The notes below the pieces were generated by a model that saw only the letters and a program-made list of their open reading frames with translations, was not told the origin of the DNA and ran no database searches. From the NCBI RefSeq assembly GCF_900101755.1, contig NZ_FNAE01000008.1, positions 124,001 through 188,000 on the forward strand: a stretch of DNA of 64,000 bases. Direction: 5' to 3'. Within the stretch, counting starts at the first letter, position 1. Each line of letters opens with the position of its first letter. The stretch is from Ectopseudomonas alcaliphila. Its GTDB lineage: Bacteria; Pseudomonadota; Gammaproteobacteria; Pseudomonadales; Pseudomonadaceae. The position numbers and the translations under genes are program-made. This document shows positions 1 to 6,944 of the stretch, in pieces.

Positions 1-143
1 AGATGGTCTGGGTGCTGCCTTTTCTTACTCGCTATCCGCAGCACCAATGGGCCGCACGCCTGTACCAGGCGCACGGCAAAGCCATCAATCATTACAGCCA
101 GGTGGGCGGCGATCTGAAACCGCTGTACCCCCAGCTCAACTGA
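1..143 (+). CDS. C-terminal end of an unidentified protein (partial)
   Basis: The reading frame is open from the left edge and stops with TGA at 141-143. The last residues read LPFLTRYPQHQWAARLY and end in KPLYPQLN. I do not recognise the family from so short a piece. The neighbours (an epimerase-like beta-helix protein 14 bp downstream, same strand, and a PL7 alginate lyase) make a uronan-acting enzyme possible, but that is inference. The tight spacing to the next start suggests one operon. Confidence 0.6.
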   Translation, partial: MVWVLPFLTRYPQHQWAARLYQAHGKAINHYSQVGGDLKPLYPQLN

Positions 144-157
144 CTCAGGATGCCACC

Positions 158-1639
158 ATGTCCCAGGCACTGAACCTCTCCCGCGCGCTGCTGCTGACGG
201 CCTGCGCAGCCTGCAGTCTGAGCGCCCTCGGCGGCCCGGCGGCGTTGCACACACTGGACCCGCAGTGGCAACAGCAGCAGCAACAGCGAACCAGCCAGCA
301 GATCATGCAACACAGCCAGCCACCGGCTTTCGACCTGCCGGCACCGGCGCAACGCGGCAACGCCAGCCTGGAGCCGATGTACTCCGCGCAGGCGGGCAGC
401 TGGCCCTTCGAGCCGTTCGTGCACAACGGCCTGTTCCGCGCCATCGCCGGCTACCAGGCGCAACACCCGCGCGCCGTGGTCATCCGCGGTGGCAGCGTCA
501 GCCTGGCGCAACTGCACGCGCAACTGAACGACCCAAAGGTTCTGCGTAAGCATGAAGACGGTTACCTGCTCAGCTACCCGCTGATGATTGCCGAAGACGC
601 CGCCCTGCTCATCGACGATCAGGTGCTCTACCTCTTCGGCCCGTCGGGCACCGCGCTGATCAACCAGGGCTTGCTGCAGGTAAAAGGCTCGCGCCTGGAA
701 AGCTGGAGCGACGGCCGCGCGCTGGCCACCGACCGCCCTACCCGCCCCTTCATCATGAACTGGGCCGGCAGCCGTCTGCGGGTTGTCGACTCGCACCTGG
801 TCAAGATCGGCTACAACGCCAACTTCTCCCGCGGCATCAGCAGCGGCCTGAGCGCGCAACAATCCGCCACCCGGCCGGCGGCGCGCATTCTGATCGACAA
901 CAGCCGCTTCGAAAGCATGGCCAGCGCCCTGGAGCTGCGCCACAGCGAAGCCCTGATCCGCAACAACCAGTTCAGCCACCTGCAGCAGTACGGCATCGAT
1001 CTGGGCAACAGCCGCTTCCTGATCGCAGACAACCGCATCGACGACGTAAAGCACAACAGCGGTATCCGCATCGGCGGCAGCAGCAGCGGGCGCATTCAGA
1101 ACAACCTGATCCTGCACACCGGCAAGAGCGCCATCGAAGTCAGCGAGCAGAGCGGCGCGCTGCTGATCGAGAACAACCGCCTCGGTGCGTCCAGGGGTTA
1201 CGGCGTGATGCTGCGGCAGATCAAAGGCGGCGCTGGGCTTTTGATCGAGAACAACCTGATCGCCAACAGCCGACTCAGCGCCATCGACGCCGGCGGGCTC
1301 AGCGGCGCCCTGATCATCAACAACCGCATCCAGTCCACCCCGGAATACGCCATCAGCCTGCGCAACGAGCAGCTCACCGCCGGCCAACTGGTCATCACCG
1401 GCAATACCCTGGAAAGCATCGGCAAAGCCATGATCCGCGTGGAGGGTATGCAGAACACCGTGCTGGGCAGCAACCAGTACCGCGCCAACCCGCTATTGCA
1501 GAACCTGCTGATCGGTGACCTGCTGCCCCTGCAGAGCCAGATCCTCGACAACACCGTGCGGCGCAACTGCCATCTGCAGATATCCCAGCCTCTGACCGGC
1601 ACCAGCGGCAGCGCAGACGCCCCCACCTGCACCAACTGA
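158..1639 (+). CDS. secreted right-handed beta-helix protein, mannuronan C5-epimerase-like
   Basis: A 493-residue protein. I chose the ATG at 158 because a purine-rich stretch (actcagga) precedes it and translation then opens with a signal peptide of about 25 residues (hydrophobic LLLTACAACSLSALGG). A Q-rich stretch follows at about residues 30-48. From about residue 210 onward there are many short repeats of the type NNxFxxLxxYGI, IENNRLG and IINNRI, the signature of parallel beta-helix (CASH/PbH1) proteins such as AlgG. The protein is therefore probably periplasmic or exported and acts on, or binds, a polysaccharide. The DPHD catalytic motif of AlgG is not found anywhere in the sequence, so epimerase activity is doubtful. 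It could instead be a lyase-like or binding beta-helix protein. The upstream partial gene is close enough to be co-transcribed, and the convergent neighbour is an alginate lyase. Confidence 0.75.
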   Translation: MSQALNLSRALLLTACAACSLSALGGPAALHTLDPQWQQQQQQRTSQQIMQHSQPPAFDLPAPAQRGNASLEPMYSAQAGSWPFEPFVHNGLFRAIAGYQAQHPRAVVIRGGSVSLAQLHAQLNDPKVLRKHEDGYLLSYPLMIAEDAALLIDDQVLYLFGPSGTALINQGLLQVKGSRLESWSDGRALATDRPTRPFIMNWAGSRLRVVDSHLVKIGYNANFSRGISSGLSAQQSATRPAARILIDNSRFESMASALELRHSEALIRNNQFSHLQQYGIDLGNSRFLIADNRIDDVKHNSGIRIGGSSSGRIQNNLILHTGKSAIEVSEQSGALLIENNRLGASRGYGVMLRQIKGGAGLLIENNLIANSRLSAIDAGGLSGALIINNRIQSTPEYAISLRNEQLTAGQLVITGNTLESIGKAMIRVEGMQNTVLGSNQYRANPLLQNLLIGDLLPLQSQILDNTVRRNCHLQISQPLTGTSGSADAPTCTN

Positions 1640-1661
1640 CCAGCGCCAGACGTGGCCGAAA

Positions 1662-1693
1662 GGCCTGCACTCATTCCGCTCCGAGTGCAGGCC
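1662..1693. terminator. bidirectional hairpin terminator between convergent genes
   Basis: A perfect 11-bp inverted repeat (ggcctgcactc at 1662-1672, gagtgcaggcc at 1683-1693) with a 10-nt loop fills the 60-bp gap between the epimerase-like gene and the PL7 lyase. No long T-run follows, so the call rests on stem strength and the convergent position. Confidence 0.6.
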
Positions 1694-1699
1694 AGGACA

Positions 1700-2380
1700 C
1701 TAGCGATGCTCCACTTTTAGCGTTGAAAAAACCGCAGCCCCAGCACTGGTCTCATTGCCGTTGTTATCGAGCGTGTAAACACCCGCCTTGAAATACAGGT
1801 TGTGACTGGCCCAGGCCGAGTTGAGTACACCGCTCCAGGTTTTGACCGCACCACCAGGCTCGACCAGGCCAATCGTCAGCCTGCCGTTCTTCGCCAGAAA
1901 CACCTCATAACTGAAATCCTGATTCAGCTTGATCTTGCTCGATAGCACGATCTTGGTTGCATTGGCGCTGGCCGGATTGCCGCGGAACGAAATAACCACG
2001 TTGCCATAGCCAGTGGGCGAGAAGGATTGATAGCCCAGCATCACCGGGGGCGAAGTGCCGTTCTTCGAATGGATCTGGGAAAAGGCGATCAGCCCATTCG
2101 AAGGCACCTGGGTGATTCTCGCCGTGGCGGTCAGCACGTTATCCGCGGCGCTGTAGGGCCAGTTGCGCAGAGCACCGTTGGCGAACGTCTCGCGCAACTC
2201 ACTGCGCGGGTAGGTCGAGTTGGCGGTCGTGGTGCCGTTGACCGGTGCCCAGAAAAACAGCCTGCCCTCCTTGGACTGAAAGTAGTGATCCTGATACCCC
2301 CCGGCCAGAACGGGGGTGGAAATGACGGCAGCAGGGACACCGACAGGGATGGTCAGGTTCCAGGTGGACAGGTCGATCAT
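1700..2380 (-). CDS. polysaccharide lyase family 7 (alginate lyase)
   Basis: A 226-residue single-domain PL7 enzyme that should cleave alginate or poly-mannuronate by beta-elimination. All three PL7 sequence blocks are visible: YPRSELRE near residue 75, QIH near residue 115, and YFKAGVY near residue 198. The frame is open further upstream, but I start at 2380 because MIDLSTWNLTIP matches the N-terminus of the P. aeruginosa PA1167-type lyase, which has nearly the same length. There is no signal peptide, so it would be cytoplasmic or exported by another route. It converges on the epimerase-like gene and shares a terminator with it. Codon use is core-like, and it marks the last core gene before the island. 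Confidence 0.9.
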   Translation of the reverse strand: MIDLSTWNLTIPVGVPAAVISTPVLAGGYQDHYFQSKEGRLFFWAPVNGTTTANSTYPRSELRETFANGALRNWPYSAADNVLTATARITQVPSNGLIAFSQIHSKNGTSPPVMLGYQSFSPTGYGNVVISFRGNPASANATKIVLSSKIKLNQDFSYEVFLAKNGRLTIGLVEPGGAVKTWSGVLNSAWASHNLYFKAGVYTLDNNGNETSAGAAVFSTLKVEHR

Positions 2381-3120
2381 TGGGCGCGGTACTCCGAGGG
2401 TGAAACGGTGGTCTACGCCCGATCTATCCATGGCCGTGCCAGCATCGCTTCGAGCGTTGAGGCGGAGAATATCGGCACACTCAGCGGCCGTTAACGACCA
2501 TCCGTCACCATGATGGCGCTATTTTTTTGACCACATAAGACATAGCCAACAGCAAAATCTATCCACCCATTCACCGCTAAGGAATTTCCTCAGCGACACG
2601 CTGGGCAGTGCGCCAAAACTGACGGAGTTGGCGCCAATAAGCGCTTTGCAGAAATGTGCGCCAGCTCGCGCTTTGTAGCGCGGCGAGCGTTGCTTCGAGT
2701 GCGCCCAGCCATTCACAACTGACCCAAGCGAACACCTGGAAACGACAAAGCCCCGAACCGTATGGCGGTTCGGGACTTTGGTTTGATATATAGCGGGAAG
2801 ATGGGGATCTTGAACCCGTTTGGGCGGGTGCCCGTTGCTGCCCTTCTCTGCCCAACGCTAGCAAAATCGGGGCTTTCGCCTCATCCCTCCTGCCCATTGC
2901 GGCACTCTGTCGCCCGTTGATTTCGACACGCCTGCTAGACAGTTTTGACGGCTATGGGTAGCGTCTAGCCATCACAGCGCCCTGGATCGTCTGAAATCTG
3001 GATGCTTTGCGTGTCGCTTTTCCTTCTGCCCAAGTCGCTTTCCTCATTTTGACCTTGATTAAAATCAAGGACTTAGCGAAATTCTAGGCAGGTTATCAGA
3101 CACCAGCGGGTATTTTATGC
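2381..3120. other. non-coding left boundary of the genomic island
   Basis: No convincing gene is seen. A 106-codon frame on the - strand (2577-2897) lacks a good start and any family likeness. The stretch holds a hairpin at about 2744-2778, the tRNA-Ser-like fragment at 2785-2818, an inverted repeat gctagac/gtctagc (2934-2940, 2963-2969), and an 18-bp palindrome, ccttgattaaaatcaagg, at 3053-3070. TTGACC at 3049-3054 could be the -35 of a cassette promoter (Pc), but no good -10 is seen. The intI gene expected beside an integron leading end is absent. Confidence 0.6.
2785..2818 (-). repeat. tRNA-Ser 3'-end fragment (remnant attachment site)
   Basis: Read on the - strand, this gives GGGTTCAAGATCCCC followed by ATCTTCCCGC. 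That is the T-arm and acceptor end of the intact tRNA-Ser at 17067-17155, with a few changes and a one-base insertion. No tRNA body precedes it. A lone tRNA 3' end at the left edge of AT-rich accessory DNA is the classic trace of integration at a tRNA gene. It is less conserved than the copy at 8804 and probably older. Confidence 0.6.
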
Positions 3121-3150
3121 GACAGCAATGTCGCCTAATTAATAGTTATG
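3121..3150 (+). other. attI-like recombination end of the cassette array
   Basis: Just before the first cassette lies gacagcaatgtcgcc, then taattaata, then gttatg. The arrangement TCGCCTAA, about 8 nt, GTTA resembles the simple site of known attI elements, which end in GTCGCC, CTAAAACAAA, GTTA. An inverted repeat gcgaca/tgtcgc lies here too. The insertion point would be in GTTATG at about 3145. This is an inference from layout and similarity. Confidence 0.4.
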
Positions 3151-3172
3151 TGTCACACAAAATGGAGGGTGT

Positions 3173-3727
3173 GTGTTTAAATTTTTACTAGGAACAATCG
3201 TTGGATTGTTTATATCTATGTTGGCTTTTTCAACGCTGACAATTTTCGAAGTGAAAATTGATATGTCAGTTGCCACCAACATATTTATTGCAGCCGCAAC
3301 ATTGACCGCCACCTTGATTCATTTTGATTCGCAAAAGAAACAAAGAATTGATCGAATATGGGAAATGAACAAAGGCGTACTTCTTGATCTTACGCACTCG
3401 CTATCTGAAGCCATCGAAGCCACAGAAACCGAAATCCATAACCGTCACTGTCATCCAGAAGAACAAGTCACATTAAAAAATCATGATTGGAACAAGCTAA
3501 AAGAGAAAACAAATTATGTGCTTAATGTTTACGGCCCTCTAATAAGCGCTGAGTTACTAGCCTCAATAAATCATCACAAGCAAATGAGTAGCAACATTCA
3601 CCACCAAGTTGACCGCGAAGGCCTAGACACATTAACAGCCTATGAAATCACATTAGAAGAACACAGAAAACTATACGAGCAACTTCTTTCGTTCATATCA
3701 AAAATAAGCGGTGTAAGTGCCACATAA
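3173..3727 (+). CDS. cassette 1: hypothetical membrane-anchored protein
   Basis: A 184-residue protein of unknown function. It starts at GTG (3173) shortly after GGAGGG (3164-3169). Two hydrophobic segments near the N-terminus (about residues 3-24 and 32-50) should form a membrane hairpin. The remaining 130 residues are soluble, charged and probably helical (KKQRIDRIWEMNK; HRKLYEQLLSF). It is the first cassette and so would be nearest to any array promoter. Its stop codon TAA at 3725-3727 is the TAA of the following attC site. The gene is AT-rich compared with the core genes. Confidence 0.7.
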   Translation: MFKFLLGTIVGLFISMLAFSTLTIFEVKIDMSVATNIFIAAATLTATLIHFDSQKKQRIDRIWEMNKGVLLDLTHSLSEAIEATETEIHNRHCHPEEQVTLKNHDWNKLKEKTNYVLNVYGPLISAELLASINHHKQMSSNIHHQVDREGLDTLTAYEITLEEHRKLYEQLLSFISKISGVSAT

Positions 3728-3797
3728 CAACTGGTTCAAACCGTTCGCTTCGCTCACTGGGACGGGCTAAAGCCCGCCCCTTAACCAAACGTTATGA
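3722..3797 (+). repeat. attC site 1
   Basis: About 75 bp, running from CATAACAACTGGTTCAAACC to AACCAAACGTTATGA, with an imperfect inverted repeat (TGGTTCAAACCGTTCG...CCTTAACCAAACG) and a central GGGACGGGCTAAAGCCCG hairpin. This is the Pseudomonas-type attC architecture. The end core is GTTATGA at 3791-3797. Confidence 0.9.
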
Positions 3798-3803
3798 GGC
3801 TAG

Positions 3804-4274
3804 ATGCTTGTGAGCAGGCGTAGAGAACTAAAGGGAATTGCCGCCGGGATATCCTCAAGCTTCTCGTCAAGATACAACGACATTGATGGCTACTGGGGAC
3901 TAGGAGTTATTTATCTCTGCGCAGCAAAGGCAGGTCTAAGTAAATTTCAACTAGACCTAATCAGTGGCGAATCACTTCCATACTTCAAACACTCAAAAAA
4001 AGTAGCCGCTCCTTATCTTGAGTACTTGAAGGTACAGGCAGAGAAAAAAGGGTTTCACGCTTGGCAGATCTGTAAGGCAGTCATAGAAATTGAATTCAAC
4101 ACCATCCCATCCAAGCTAAACTTAATTTTCAAGCGAACGTGGGGCGAGGCTTTTCTCTGCACTGTTAGCATCACAGACGACTTAGGTAAATCTTGGAGCT
4201 ATCAATATGAAGGGTGGTGTGGGAAACATGACCCCACAAAAGAGCACCGAAGCACTCGCAGGTACGCCTCATAA
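3804..4274 (+). CDS. cassette 2: hypothetical protein
   Basis: A 156-residue soluble protein with no family I recognise. It starts seven bases after attC 1, and GAGG within the attC end (3796-3799) is the only visible ribosome-binding sequence. The middle contains WGLGVIYLCAAKAG and the C-terminal half holds several aromatic strand-like segments (LIFKRTWGEAFLCTVSI). Its TAA stop (4272-4274) is supplied by attC 2. It has no promoter of its own that I can see. Confidence 0.65.
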   Translation: MLVSRRRELKGIAAGISSSFSSRYNDIDGYWGLGVIYLCAAKAGLSKFQLDLISGESLPYFKHSKKVAAPYLEYLKVQAEKKGFHAWQICKAVIEIEFNTIPSKLNLIFKRTWGEAFLCTVSITDDLGKSWSYQYEGWCGKHDPTKEHRSTRRYAS

Positions 4275-4344
4275 CAAGTGGTTCAAATCGTTCGCTTCGC
4301 TCTCTGGGACGGGCTAAAGCCCGCCCCTTAACCAAACGTTATGC
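4270..4344 (+). repeat. attC site 2
   Basis: Same architecture as attC 1, with CATAACAAGTGGTTCAAATC at the start, the GGGACGGGCTAAAGCCCGCC centre and GTTATGC at 4338-4344. Compensating changes occur in the outer stem. Confidence 0.9.
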
Positions 4345-4356
4345 CGGATAGATAAA

Positions 4357-4791
4357 ATGTGGCAGGAACTCGTTAAACAGCACAGTGGCGCAATAATCGT
4401 TCGAGAGGCCGCTTCTGAATCAGCAATCCAGCTTGCCGAAAGAACCCTTGCCGTCAAATTCCCAAGTGACCTGCAAGCTCTCCTACTGGAGTCCGACGGA
4501 ATCGAAGGCGAGTATGGTCACGGCCTTGTCTGGCAGCTTGATCGCATCGTTGAAGAAAATCTAAGTTTTAGAGAAAGCGCCGAGTTCAAAGAGCTTTATA
4601 TGCCATTTGATTGTCTCCTTTTCTTTGCCGACGCCGGAAACGGCGATCAATTCGCCTTTCCTATCCAAACGGGAGGCATACGCAGAGATGACATTTTTGT
4701 CTGGAATCATGAGGACGATAGCCGCACATGGGCTGCTCCATCTCTGTCCAAGTACCTGGAATGGTGGCTCAGTGGAAAGCTCAAGGTCTAG
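4357..4791 (+). CDS. cassette 3: SMI1/KNR4 (SUKH) family protein
   Basis: A 144-residue SUKH-fold protein. Recognisable parts are ESAIQLAERTLAVKFPSDLQALLLESDG (residues about 21-48), the DCLLFFADAGNGDQFAFPI core (about 86-104) and FVWNHEDDSRTWAAPSLSKYLEWWL at the end. In bacteria this family often provides immunity to polymorphic or contact-dependent toxins. Here there is no partner toxin, so it would be an orphan immunity gene carried as a cassette (inference). It starts at ATG 13 bases after attC 2. The stop at 4789-4791 comes a few bases before attC 3. Confidence 0.8.
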   Translation: MWQELVKQHSGAIIVREAASESAIQLAERTLAVKFPSDLQALLLESDGIEGEYGHGLVWQLDRIVEENLSFRESAEFKELYMPFDCLLFFADAGNGDQFAFPIQTGGIRRDDIFVWNHEDDSRTWAAPSLSKYLEWWLSGKLKV

Positions 4792-4792
4792 G

Positions 4793-4867
4793 CATAACAA
4801 TTGGTTCAAACCGTTCGCTGCGCTCACTGGGACAGGCTAAAGCCCGCCCCTTAACCAAACGTTAGAG
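4793..4867 (+). repeat. attC site 3
   Basis: Begins CATAACAATTGGTTCAAACC and ends AACCAAACGTTAGAG. The central hairpin carries one change, GGGACAGGCTAAAGCCCG, which weakens the stem. End core GTTAGAG at 4861-4867. Confidence 0.9.
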
Positions 4868-4896
4868 GCTACTCACGCACACTGAGGCCAACAACC

Positions 4897-5127
4897 ATGA
4901 AATACGACGATCAGAAAATTTCAGAAGTTGTTTTAGCACTGCTTGGAGTGTTTGAGTTCGAGAACGGCAGGGTCTGGAAGAAAATTGAATTCGGCGTCAT
5001 GGATGAGCTATTTGAAAAAGGCTATATCACTGACCCCAAAGGCAAAGCAGAGTCTGTTTACTTAACAGAAGAAGGTTTGCAACTAGCTAAAGAGCTTGCT
5101 AAAAAACACTTCTCAGCACAAGAGTAA
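4897..5127 (+). CDS. cassette 4: DUF6429-like small protein
   Basis: A 76-residue protein that resembles the DUF6429 family: MKYDDQKISEVVLALL at the N-terminus, then DELFEKGYITDPKGKAESVYLTEEG. The second half looks like the wing of a winged-helix fold. Function is unknown. Its ATG is 29 bases after attC 3, the longest leader in the array. It ends with TAA just before attC 4. The DUF number is from memory. Confidence 0.7.
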   Translation: MKYDDQKISEVVLALLGVFEFENGRVWKKIEFGVMDELFEKGYITDPKGKAESVYLTEEGLQLAKELAKKHFSAQE

Positions 5128-5204
5128 CCTCTAACAACTGGTTCAAACAGTTCGCTTCGCTCACTGGGACGGGCTAAAGCCCGCCCCTCAACCAAACGTT
5201 AGGT
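5128..5204 (+). repeat. attC site 4
   Basis: Begins CCTCTAACAACTGGTTCAAA and ends CCTCAACCAAACGTTAGGT, with the usual centre. The outer stem differs slightly from its siblings (AACAG, CCTCAACC). End core GTTAGGT at 5198-5204. Confidence 0.9.
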
Positions 5205-5214
5205 GTAAATCTGA

Positions 5215-5532
5215 ATGAGACTGTCTCAAGCGCTACCTGGATTATTCAAAGAGATAGAGTTTGGGCTGAAAGAAATTGGAGAAAATGAATTAGCATCTTC
5301 ATTAATAGATTTAGAAATCGTCGGAAGATGTACCTGCGACGATGATAGTTGCGGCACGTTCTATACGTTACAAAAATCAACATGGCAGGGCAAACCGTTA
5401 AAACAAGTGACTCCACAGGTCGATGGCTTGTTTGCAATTGATGTTTTTCAAGGCCAATTGGTATGTGTCGAAATTTTCAATCGCATTGATGTCACTAATA
5501 AAATCAACGTGCTATTTCCACTCAACACCTAA
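5215..5532 (+). CDS. cassette 5: hypothetical protein with CTCDDDSC motif
   Basis: A 105-residue soluble protein of unknown function. The most distinctive part is GRCTCDDDSCGTFYTL (residues about 37-52), with three closely spaced cysteines. It is followed by beta-strand-like segments (GLFAIDVFQGQLVCVEIFNRI). It starts at ATG 5215, eleven bases after attC 4, and its TAA stop belongs to attC 5. Confidence 0.65.
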   Translation: MRLSQALPGLFKEIEFGLKEIGENELASSLIDLEIVGRCTCDDDSCGTFYTLQKSTWQGKPLKQVTPQVDGLFAIDVFQGQLVCVEIFNRIDVTNKINVLFPLNT

Positions 5533-5602
5533 CAAGTGGTTCAAATCGTTCGCTTCGCTCTCTGGGACGGGCTAAAGCCCGCCCCTTAACCAAACGTTAT
5601 AG
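5526..5602 (+). repeat. attC site 5
   Basis: Begins CACCTAACAAGTGGTTCAAA and ends AACCAAACGTTATAG (GTTATAG at 5596-5602). Nearly identical to attC 2, including CTCTCTGGGACGGGC. Confidence 0.9.
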
Positions 5603-5609
5603 GGCAAAC

Positions 5610-5996
5610 ATGGATAACCTCGACAAGGTCCGAAAACTCATACCGCTGTGGTATGCCCACAGAAAGTGGGCCGAGAAGCTTCTTGTCCGTGTATTTGATT
5701 TGAAATCCGCTGAGGAAATACTAAAACCAGAGCACCGAGGAAATAATCCAATTCCTGGGACAAACTGGATGTATCGAACTCACGGAGTTGGCGTAGACAT
5801 ATATCGAACCGCAGATGTAGGCGGAATCGACTTCGATTTTAATAAAACAGATCCAGATGAGTGGCGTTTACAAGTATTCTTTGAAAAGCAATACAACGAA
5901 GGAAACCTGCCTTTCGCAGAGTATCGAGAGCTTTATGAAGATGAAGGGTTGCTCCAGTGCTTCATAAAAATGGCGCTTGAAGGGGGAACCCTATAA
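5610..5996 (+). CDS. cassette 6: DUF6896-like protein
   Basis: A 128-residue soluble protein. The conserved-looking centre reads GVGVDIYRTADVGGIDFDF and is followed by DEWRLQVFFEKQYNEGNLP and YRELYEDEGLL. I associate this pattern with DUF6896, a family of unknown function often seen near toxin-immunity loci; the assignment is from memory. Start at ATG 5610, with TAGGG at the attC 5 end as possible ribosome-binding site. Stop TAA is shared with attC 6. Confidence 0.65.
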   Translation: MDNLDKVRKLIPLWYAHRKWAEKLLVRVFDLKSAEEILKPEHRGNNPIPGTNWMYRTHGVGVDIYRTADVGGIDFDFNKTDPDEWRLQVFFEKQYNEGNLPFAEYRELYEDEGLLQCFIKMALEGGTL

Positions 5997-6066
5997 CAAA
6001 TGGTTCAAATCGCTCGCTTCGCTCACTGGGACGGGCTAAAGCCCGCCCCTTAACCAAACGTTAGGC
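5990..6066 (+). repeat. attC site 6
   Basis: Begins CTATAACAAATGGTTCAAAT, with a CGCTCGCTTCGCTCACTGGG variant in the inner stem, and ends GTTAGGC at 6060-6066. Confidence 0.9.
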
Positions 6067-6077
6067 ATCCATAATCC

Positions 6078-6494
6078 ATGTCCGAAGTCAACGCAATGCG
6101 CGCCGCTATTAATTCGCAAGACATTGATGCGTTGTGGCTCGCTTTAGCCAAGGTAAGCAAGCGTGAGGGAGCTCCATTTCTCGCAGAGGTATTGCTAGAG
6201 GCATGGCACGAATCGCACGAAGACATCGTTTTTGAATTGGGTCTTATCGGTGAGCCGAGCACAACCGGCGCAATTGCTAAGGCGGCGGTAACCACCTTCG
6301 AATACTTGATTGAATGGGACAATCTCCAAGCATTTCAGCGTAAATGCGCATATGCCTTGGCCCGAATTGGCAGCCTAGAGTCTCGTGCCGCCCTAGAGGC
6401 TCTTGCGAAGCACGCAGATCCGCACTTGAGCGAGTACGGTAAGGAAGGGCTAGAGCATTGGCCGCTGCCATACCGGGAGGGTGAATATGCCTAA
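6078..6494 (+). CDS. cassette 7: HEAT-repeat-like protein
   Basis: A 138-residue, largely helical protein. Segments such as EPSTTGAIAKAAVTTFEYLI and CAYALARIGSLESRAALEALAKHADPHLSEYGKEGLEHW look like HEAT/armadillo repeats, which bind proteins. No catalytic motif is seen. It is noticeably more GC-rich than the other cassettes. It is also the one followed by the divergent attC 7, so it probably came from a different integron host. The TAA stop is shared with attC 7. Confidence 0.65.
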   Translation: MSEVNAMRAAINSQDIDALWLALAKVSKREGAPFLAEVLLEAWHESHEDIVFELGLIGEPSTTGAIAKAAVTTFEYLIEWDNLQAFQRKCAYALARIGSLESRAALEALAKHADPHLSEYGKEGLEHWPLPYREGEYA

Positions 6495-6582
6495 CAATTT
6501 CGTCGAGAGGGACGTCCGCAAGCTGCGCTTGCGGGTCCCCTTCGCCTTCGGCTCCGGCCGCCCCTCACGTCAAACGTTAGGT
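6489..6582 (+). repeat. attC site 7, divergent type
   Basis: About 90 bp. It keeps the outer cores CCTAACAATT and CAAACGTTAGGT, but its body (CGTCGAGAGGGACGTCCGCAAGC...GCCGCCCCTCACG) is unrelated to the other eight sites, with an inner hairpin CCGCAAGCTGCGCTTGCGG. GTTAGGT at 6576-6582 is the recombination core. Confidence 0.85.
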
Positions 6583-6589
6583 GCAGAAC

Positions 6590-6850
6590 ATGACATCGTC
6601 TCGCCTCAGAGTTACCGCCAGCATTAGTCAGCATAAGCTTCTGATCATTGAGCCATGGGCGCATGAAATAGTGCTCGAATTAGGAACCGAATACGACTTA
6701 ATCGCGGACACTGCGGAACAACCTTGGTTTGAGGTGGAGACGCTTGAGGACTGCATAATGGTTTATGTGAATGGTGCTGGGGCTACATACAAACTATTAC
6801 ATAAAGATAAGATAATTTCCGAAAGTAACATCCGTACACCTTATATATAA
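6590..6850 (+). CDS. cassette 8: hypothetical protein
   Basis: An 86-residue protein of unknown function. A GTG in frame at 6581 lies inside the attC core, so I prefer ATG 6590, which gives MTSSRLRVTASIS. The rest is mostly beta-strand-like (LIIEPWAHEIVLELG; WFEVETLEDCIMVYVNG). No motif is recognised. It stops before attC 8. Confidence 0.6.
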   Translation: MTSSRLRVTASISQHKLLIIEPWAHEIVLELGTEYDLIADTAEQPWFEVETLEDCIMVYVNGAGATYKLLHKDKIISESNIRTPYI

Positions 6851-6856
6851 CTGGAT

Positions 6857-6934
6857 ACACCTAACTAGTGGTTCAAATCGTTCGCTGCGCTCACTGGGAC
6901 GGGCTAAAGCCCGCCCCTTAACCAAACGTTAGGC
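6857..6934 (+). repeat. attC site 8
   Basis: Begins CACCTAACTAGTGGTTCAAA, has TTCGCTGCGCTCACTGGGAC in the inner stem, and ends GTTAGGC at 6928-6934. The left core CCTAACTAG carries one base change from its siblings. Confidence 0.88.
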
Positions 6935-6944
6935 TACCGCAGTC

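Noticed and set aside
92..1387. Long - strand frame (431 codons) opposite the epimerase-like gene
   Set aside because: It is the antisense shadow of a gene with a clear signal peptide and beta-helix repeats; its translation is low-complexity (Val/Ala/Asp/Gln) and resembles no family.
2577..2897. - strand frame of 106 codons in the left boundary region
   Set aside because: It crosses the tRNA-like fragment and a hairpin, has no ribosome-binding site and no likeness to intI or any other family.
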